Source of the DNA: Thuidium tamariscinum
Taxonomy: Eukaryota > Streptophyta > Bryopsida > Hypnales > Thuidiaceae
Direction of reading: 5' to 3'
DNA length: 64,000 nt
Assembly (NCBI GenBank): GCA_947034885.2
Contig: OX344755.2
Location: forward strand, 23,753,052-23,817,051
A model generated the notes under the pieces. That model was given only the letters and a program-made list of their open reading frames with translations, did not search any database and had not been told where the DNA came from. Made by a program: the position numbers and the translations under genes. This document shows positions 59,405 to 64,000 of this stretch, one piece after another. The stretch's first letter is position 1, and each line of letters begins with the position of its first letter.

Positions 59405-59690
59405 AAAGGCCAGAGCCGCAGTCGCCAGTCTTTTGGGACCCGCGGTCGCCCTCTCTTCTAGGACCCGCGGTCGCCAGTCTTTTGGGACCCGCAGTCGCCC
59501 TCCCTTGCAGGACCCGCGGTCGCCACTGCCGAGCTTCCAGGACCCGCGGTCGCCAGTCCCGCGGTCGCCCTTCGTGGATTTACCCGCGGTCGCCTCGCAG
59601 GTGGACCCGCACTCGCCCCTACTTGCACGCGCCCCTAGGCGACTGCGGCTATATACCGCAGTCGCCTTACCCGCAGTCGCTACTCCTTCT
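59405..59690. repeat. CpG-rich ACCCGCGGTCGC motif cluster, 59.4-59.7 kb (inverted)
   Basis: About a dozen ACCCGCGGTCGCC / ACCCGCAGTCGCC units separated by 10-25 bp, the reverse complement of the other clusters, matching the plus-strand orientation of the downstream ORF. A GCGGCTATATACCGC dyad with a TATA core lies at 59646-59660. Confidence 0.85.
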
Positions 59691-59692
59691 CA

Positions 59693-59735
59693 ACGCATTG
59701 AGAATCACCCACCTAGACGTGGCTGATTGCGTGCC
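59693..59735 (+). promoter_or_regulatory. Shared upstream block, copy at the 60-kb ORF
   Basis: Reads GCATTGAGAATCACCCACCT, then AGACGTGGCTGATTGCGTGC, then CCATGAG. Same strand relation to its ORF as at 42.8 and 55.0 kb. It ends about 285 bp before the ATG at 60019. Confidence 0.7.
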
Positions 59736-60018
59736 CATGAGTTAGGAGTTATGGTTCGTTTTGAACTTTTGGTCTTCCGTATTGCTCCGGTCGCCCACAC
59801 TACATCATGAGCACTATTGAAGATTGATTTTTTGTAAATGTAAACATTTTTGTAAATGTGAATAGTTTAAGGTATATCTTTTGTGATGGAAAGACTTCTG
59901 TAAATGTGAAGTACAACGATTCTAGGATTTTACACTTTTATAGTACTACCTTAGTCTTACACTCTTAGAAGTTTAGAGAAAGTATATAGTTCAGCATTCT
60001 ACGTACAGATTGATCATC

Positions 60019-61499
60019 ATGGATGCCAAGCCTCCACCTGCCCCATGTAAACATGTAAGAATAAGGCAGTTCGTGACAAGAGTCGTAAGAGGGGTGGAAA
60101 AAGTCGCAAGAAGCGTGTGCCTTTACTTTTGCATCCAAAGGTAAAGGCTTTTTTAGGATGGAGAGCAGAACCTGAGCCTTGGAGTTACGAAACGGTAAAC
60201 AAATACGTGGATTGGTGCCACATTGATAAGTTGTTTCCGCTATGGCGTCACAAGATACACTTGGCACAAAACAAGGCAAGTCTTGGATATTGCACCAACG
60301 AGGCTTTCAATCAAAGATGTCTAGCTGTATGGACAAGGTTGTACGATGAGCCTAAGCCTTATCGAAATGACAATTTCTCTTTGTATCTTGTCCAAATGGT
60401 ATATGCTGAATGCATACTCAAGAAGAACGTGGACTGGAGTACCTTGAAGGGGCACCCCATCGGAGATCGTCCTGAAGAAACATCGATTGTGAATGAAGTT
60501 GCATTAGCAGATGTCAAGAACACACTAATGCCTGTGAAATTGGGAAGGCTGGCCGTTTCTAATGCCGAAATTGTGTGGTCGCCAAATTCTAGCTCAGATG
60601 AGCATACCCACGAATATGATGGATATGATTTCCAAAGCGACACTGAAGATGATGTTATGGAAGAAAGAAAGGTGGCCTTGGAAGTGGAAATTGCCAACAA
60701 GGGAAAAGAGAAGGTTGAAGAATTTGTAGTTGGTGAAAATATCCACAATGAAGGCACACAACGTACATAGGCAGTACAACCTATGGAAGTAGACCACAAT
60801 GGTTTGGTGGGTCACTGCGGTGGAAGTGGAAGCGACTTGGAAGACGATGCAGATGTATTGTACGCTAAAATACAGAGTGCAATTTTGGGTTTGCAAGAAA
60901 CAAAGGAGGAAATTGAAGCTCTCCAAAAATTACGAAACTTTCGTTTATCAACTTCATCAGATGCAGCTAGGGTACATGGGTTGAGAGAAGAGTTGAAGAT
61001 ATTACAAAACGGCATCTCGGAAAATGACTCGCGCTTTGCTACTTTGAAGAGAAGCAGAGATAATTACTGGAAAAAGAAAGCAGAGGGTCGTTTGTTTCCA
61101 ATGGATGAGTGTGTTGTTCTTCAACAGAAAATGAAGATTTTGGAACATGAACGTGGGCGGGTGCAGAATGAAAGGAGAGGGATCAATTTGCAAGTAGATG
61201 CAAAAGAAAGAGAGTATTACAATGCTGCAATACAATGTGCCTCGACACTAGATGTCTCAGCTATAGCTCCTAAATATGGCAACACACCAGAAGAGTTATC
61301 AACACTTCTAAAGCTTGTTAAACTGCACGAACAGAAAACTCTTGTCTTACAACAAGAGTCGTCAAAATTGCAGTTAGAAATCCGTTTTGAGAGTGCATGG
61401 CGGCATTGGAGCCTACGTACTACAGCTAAAGGCGCTAAACGTGTAGATATACAGAAGATGGGGCTAGAACCCAAAGAGAGTGATTTTTTTGAGCAATAG
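60019..61499 (+). pseudogene. Coiled-coil protein of the WCHIDKLF family, frameshift and one amber stop
   Basis: ATG at 60019 opens MDAKPPPAP, matching the MDAKKKK start of the 41-kb paralog, but the homologous protein continues in another frame from about 60057 (KNKAVRDKSRKRGGKSRKKR), so a frameshift lies near 60050. The main frame has WCHIDKLFPLWRHKIH, CTNEAFNQRC and FSLYLVQMVYAECILKKN followed by VDWSTLKG. A TAG at 60768-60770 interrupts an otherwise continuous frame, which goes on with a coiled coil (about 60840-61420) and ends with TAG at 61497. The intact protein would be about 490 aa. No enzymatic motif. The shared upstream block and CpG-rich cluster argue that gene and promoter moved together. 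Confidence 0.75.
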
Positions 61500-62790
61500 A
61501 GGAAGCACCTATTAAACTACTAAAAAACCCCTTCTTGGCCGTTTTTGGTTGTAGCCTTGTAAGCCTACTTTTTGAGATGTCACTTCCTTCAAATGAATAG
61601 AAAATATTAAGTTTTGTTATTTCAATGTGCATGAGTCTTTTGTAAAGATGTGGAAAAATTGTTGAATACCAAGGTTGTGCGCTATTTCCAACTTCAAAGA
61701 ATGGATGATTTCAATTTCCTATAATAGTTTGAAATTTGAAACAAAATGTTTATAATAAAATGAAGATATATTTTAAATTATAAACATTGTGTAACACACT
61801 AAAGCTCCCATAAGCAAACTTGAATGTTTATAATAATTATTGTTTGACCAATGGACATCATGAATTGGAATTAAAAATTTCTACAAGAATGTTGTACCAT
61901 CATATGACACTATGACAGCGAAAGTGCTACTCCTTATTATTCACAATTTCACATGTAAATTCTATTTCTATGGTACTTCACTATAAATTGCGGAAGTTAA
62001 AAGTTTGAAATTCATTTTCAAAGTGAGAGAACAAAACAAGAGTTCTAATGGGCTCATAGAATATAGTATTTTAAAATATGAGTAACCACTCACAATTTAA
62101 TATCATCGATTAATTTTGGTATGAGAATGGAAATAGATGTGGGCAAATACCTTAAACCTTTGAACCATTTGTTGCATTTGGTTTCTTTTTTGGGGAGTAG
62201 TGGAGTACTTTAAAATTATTAAAATAATTTTGAATTAAAAAAAATATGACTATTGTAAACACCTTGAAGATGAAGAAAAACATGAAAGGATATTTGTTAA
62301 GGAAATCTCTAAGTAGGAGAATTTGAGAAGTACCAAACCTCATGAAAATATATGTCTCAATGTTCTAATTAGTAAAATATAGAAAATTAAATTTATAAAA
62401 AAACAACTTTTTTATAATTTTCAAAAACTTTTTGGAGGTGGTTATTCATTAATATAATCACCAAAATCATTTTTCACATGTTTCCCAAAAGACATAGAAG
62501 GAGGTTCGCTTTATGGACTTGTACACCACTACATCACATAAAAATAATGTATCCTAAATTCCTTCTCTATATAGCTACAAGTCTACTAGAAGACCATTTA
62601 ATCCAAATTTGAGCTCAAAATCATTAAAAAAAAGGGACTCAATAGTACTGAGAACCTCCAAAATGGCATTTCGGACTTTTAGTTCGGGTCTATTTTGAAA
62701 TAGTGAAATATTTTTAAAAGTAATTTCAAAATTAGACAAATTGTATAATAATGATGAGCACGTTCTCTAAAATTTTTGCGTCATTTAAAA
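61500..62790. other. AT-rich DNA with no recognised feature
   Basis: Likely 3' flank of the coiled-coil ORF, then AT-rich DNA. No gene or repeat family recognised. Confidence 0.4.
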
Positions 62791-63349
62791 TTAACCCTTT
62801 AGGGCCTAAAGAGCCCCAAGCAACCTCTTGAATTCTTCTAGAATCAAATTTTCATATTAAAATTTTATAATTTAATTTAAATTATTATTTTTCTACAAAT
62901 AATAATTCATATCTTCTATCTAATGTGATTTTTAATTTATTTTTGGAAAAAAAATGAAATTTATATGATTTTTTAAAGTTTATACCTTTGAAAAATCATA
63001 GTAATTACAAAAAAGCTCAATTTCCCATGAATTTTTTATTGAAAATAGAATTCATTATATTGAACACTGTAGTAAAGTTGGCATGCTCTCTTTAGTTATA
63101 TACAAATAAATTCAATAGAGAAATATGTTCCATAGTGCATTTTGAAACTCTAAAATTCCCAACTTCAGGTTGCAATAGACAAATCATCATTGCTCCAAAT
63201 TTGATGGCCAATGGCTCATTGGAAGCGGAATACCCGTGCCCTCACATCTTATTCATACCTCACGAGGAACTAAGGCCAATAGAGTGTTCGAATTCCCAAA
63301 ATTCAATTTAAAAGAACCAAAATTGGCATGCTAGGCCCTAAAGGGTTAA
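62791..63349. mobile_element. piggyBac-like MITE, 559 bp
   Basis: TTAA at 62791-62794 and 63346-63349. The termini CCCTTTAGGGCCTAAAG and, on the other strand, CCCTTTAGGGCCTAGC share a perfect 14-bp inverted repeat (CCCTTTAGGGCCTA). Non-coding. It is distinct from the 930-bp family inside but has the same TTAA-CCC architecture. Confidence 0.85.
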
Positions 63350-64000
63350 AACACAAAAGTAATCGCCAAGGGATAGATCATCACATGCCAAATGAGATAA
63401 AATAGCAAATGAATTTATTGCATCCACTTTTGTTTAATTTTCTTAATCTTGTCAAATGTAGTGTTCATAAAATTCAAAATAGTTCTTATTATTTATTGAA
63501 AGTCATTCAATTTTAATATTACAAGAAATCTAAATTCATTTTACATGTTATTTTTTTAAACTAGTATTGGAAGTTGAAATTTTTGTTGGAAAATCCTATT
63601 TCGGTAATTCCTAAACTCTTCCCTTATAAGATTCTATCATTATCTAATAAGACCTTGAGCAGCCTTCCTTTCGATTATTACATTAAAACATTTTATGTCC
63701 CCCTTCAAAAAAATTTAAATATTTAAGATATGGTTTTCAATTATCTTCAAAAGGTTAAATGTGCAAAACCTTTGTTGGCAGCTTGACTAGGTGTATTGCA
63801 AAATGCAAATGACTTAATGTCAAATTACCAATCTATTTTTATACTCAAGATACTCCCAATTTTTTTGTAGTTGACCATTTGTCCATTAATTTAAAAAAAT
63901 GTTAAAACTTTAAAGAGAATTTATTAGCAATAAATATTTTTTTCTAAAAAATACAAAATCAAAAAGTTTTCTCATGAACCATGAATGCCTGAAATTTTGT
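63350..64000. other. AT-rich DNA with no recognised feature
   Basis: Nothing supported to the end of the window. Confidence 0.4.

Noticed and set aside
20512..61499. Reassignment of TAG to a sense codon
   Set aside because: The intact host-type gene and the intact nested ORF both terminate at TAG, and land plants use the standard code; decay of CAG codons is simpler.

Overview
The window looks like nuclear DNA of a land plant, probably a non-seed plant (bryophyte, lycophyte or fern grade) with an AT-rich genome. The reasons are a spliced gene for a TORNADO1-like LRR-ROCO protein, GT-AG introns, plant-type hAT and DUF7869 transposase genes, a plant SRA-YDG fragment, and long AT-rich DNA packed with small inverted-repeat elements. 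The species cannot be named from sequence alone. I saw no rRNA, tRNA, organellar or bacterial signature.

Layout. 66-1627 is a TIR element. 1628-7744 is mixed-GC DNA in which I recognise no gene. 7745-14398 is the only intact, clearly host-type gene: a three-exon LRR-Roc-COR protein of about 1,381 aa. 16711-17880 is a broken SWIM zinc-finger gene carrying a 297-bp MITE with a perfect 9-bp target duplication. 18515-28890 holds a DUF7869-type transposase gene on the minus strand, split into an N-terminal part (27485-28890) and a C-terminal part (18515-19966) by about 7.5 kb. That spacer has a different base composition and carries two paralogous plus-strand ORFs (20512-22608 with two amber stops; 23965-25647 intact). 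Upstream of the transposase start lie seven copies of a 19-bp palindrome (28951-29613). 32784-36023 is a nearly complete hAT transposase with one stop.

From 30.9 to 61.5 kb a repeated layout appears. CpG-rich clusters of a GCGAC-CGCGGGT-like motif stand out from AT-rich DNA at about 31.0, 36.3, 42.9, 48.6-49.2, 55.0-55.4 and 59.4-59.7 kb. Four of the six sit just upstream of an ORF, always with the same strand relation: hAT transposase, coiled-coil protein at 41.2-42.7 kb, kinase at 53.3-54.9 kb, coiled-coil protein at 60.0-61.5 kb. Three of those loci also share a block of about 42 bp between the cluster and the gene start. I read these as cargo of one mobile or co-dispersed family. The coiled-coil ORFs at 41 and 60 kb are clear paralogs, and the two ORFs at 20-26 kb look like distant relatives.

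The AT-rich stretches are filled with TTAA-flanked inverted-repeat elements whose ends start CCCCTAAA or CCCTTTAG: three copies of a 930-bp family, a 640-bp family in many fragments, an 837-bp element and a 559-bp element. TTAA flanks plus CCC-starting termini are the hallmark of piggyBac-type MITEs. A duplicated segment (43.13-44.47 kb versus 49.20-50.96 kb) supplies natural empty sites for several insertions. Most mobile-element or captured ORFs carry in-frame stops, and eight of the nine I could place are TAG.
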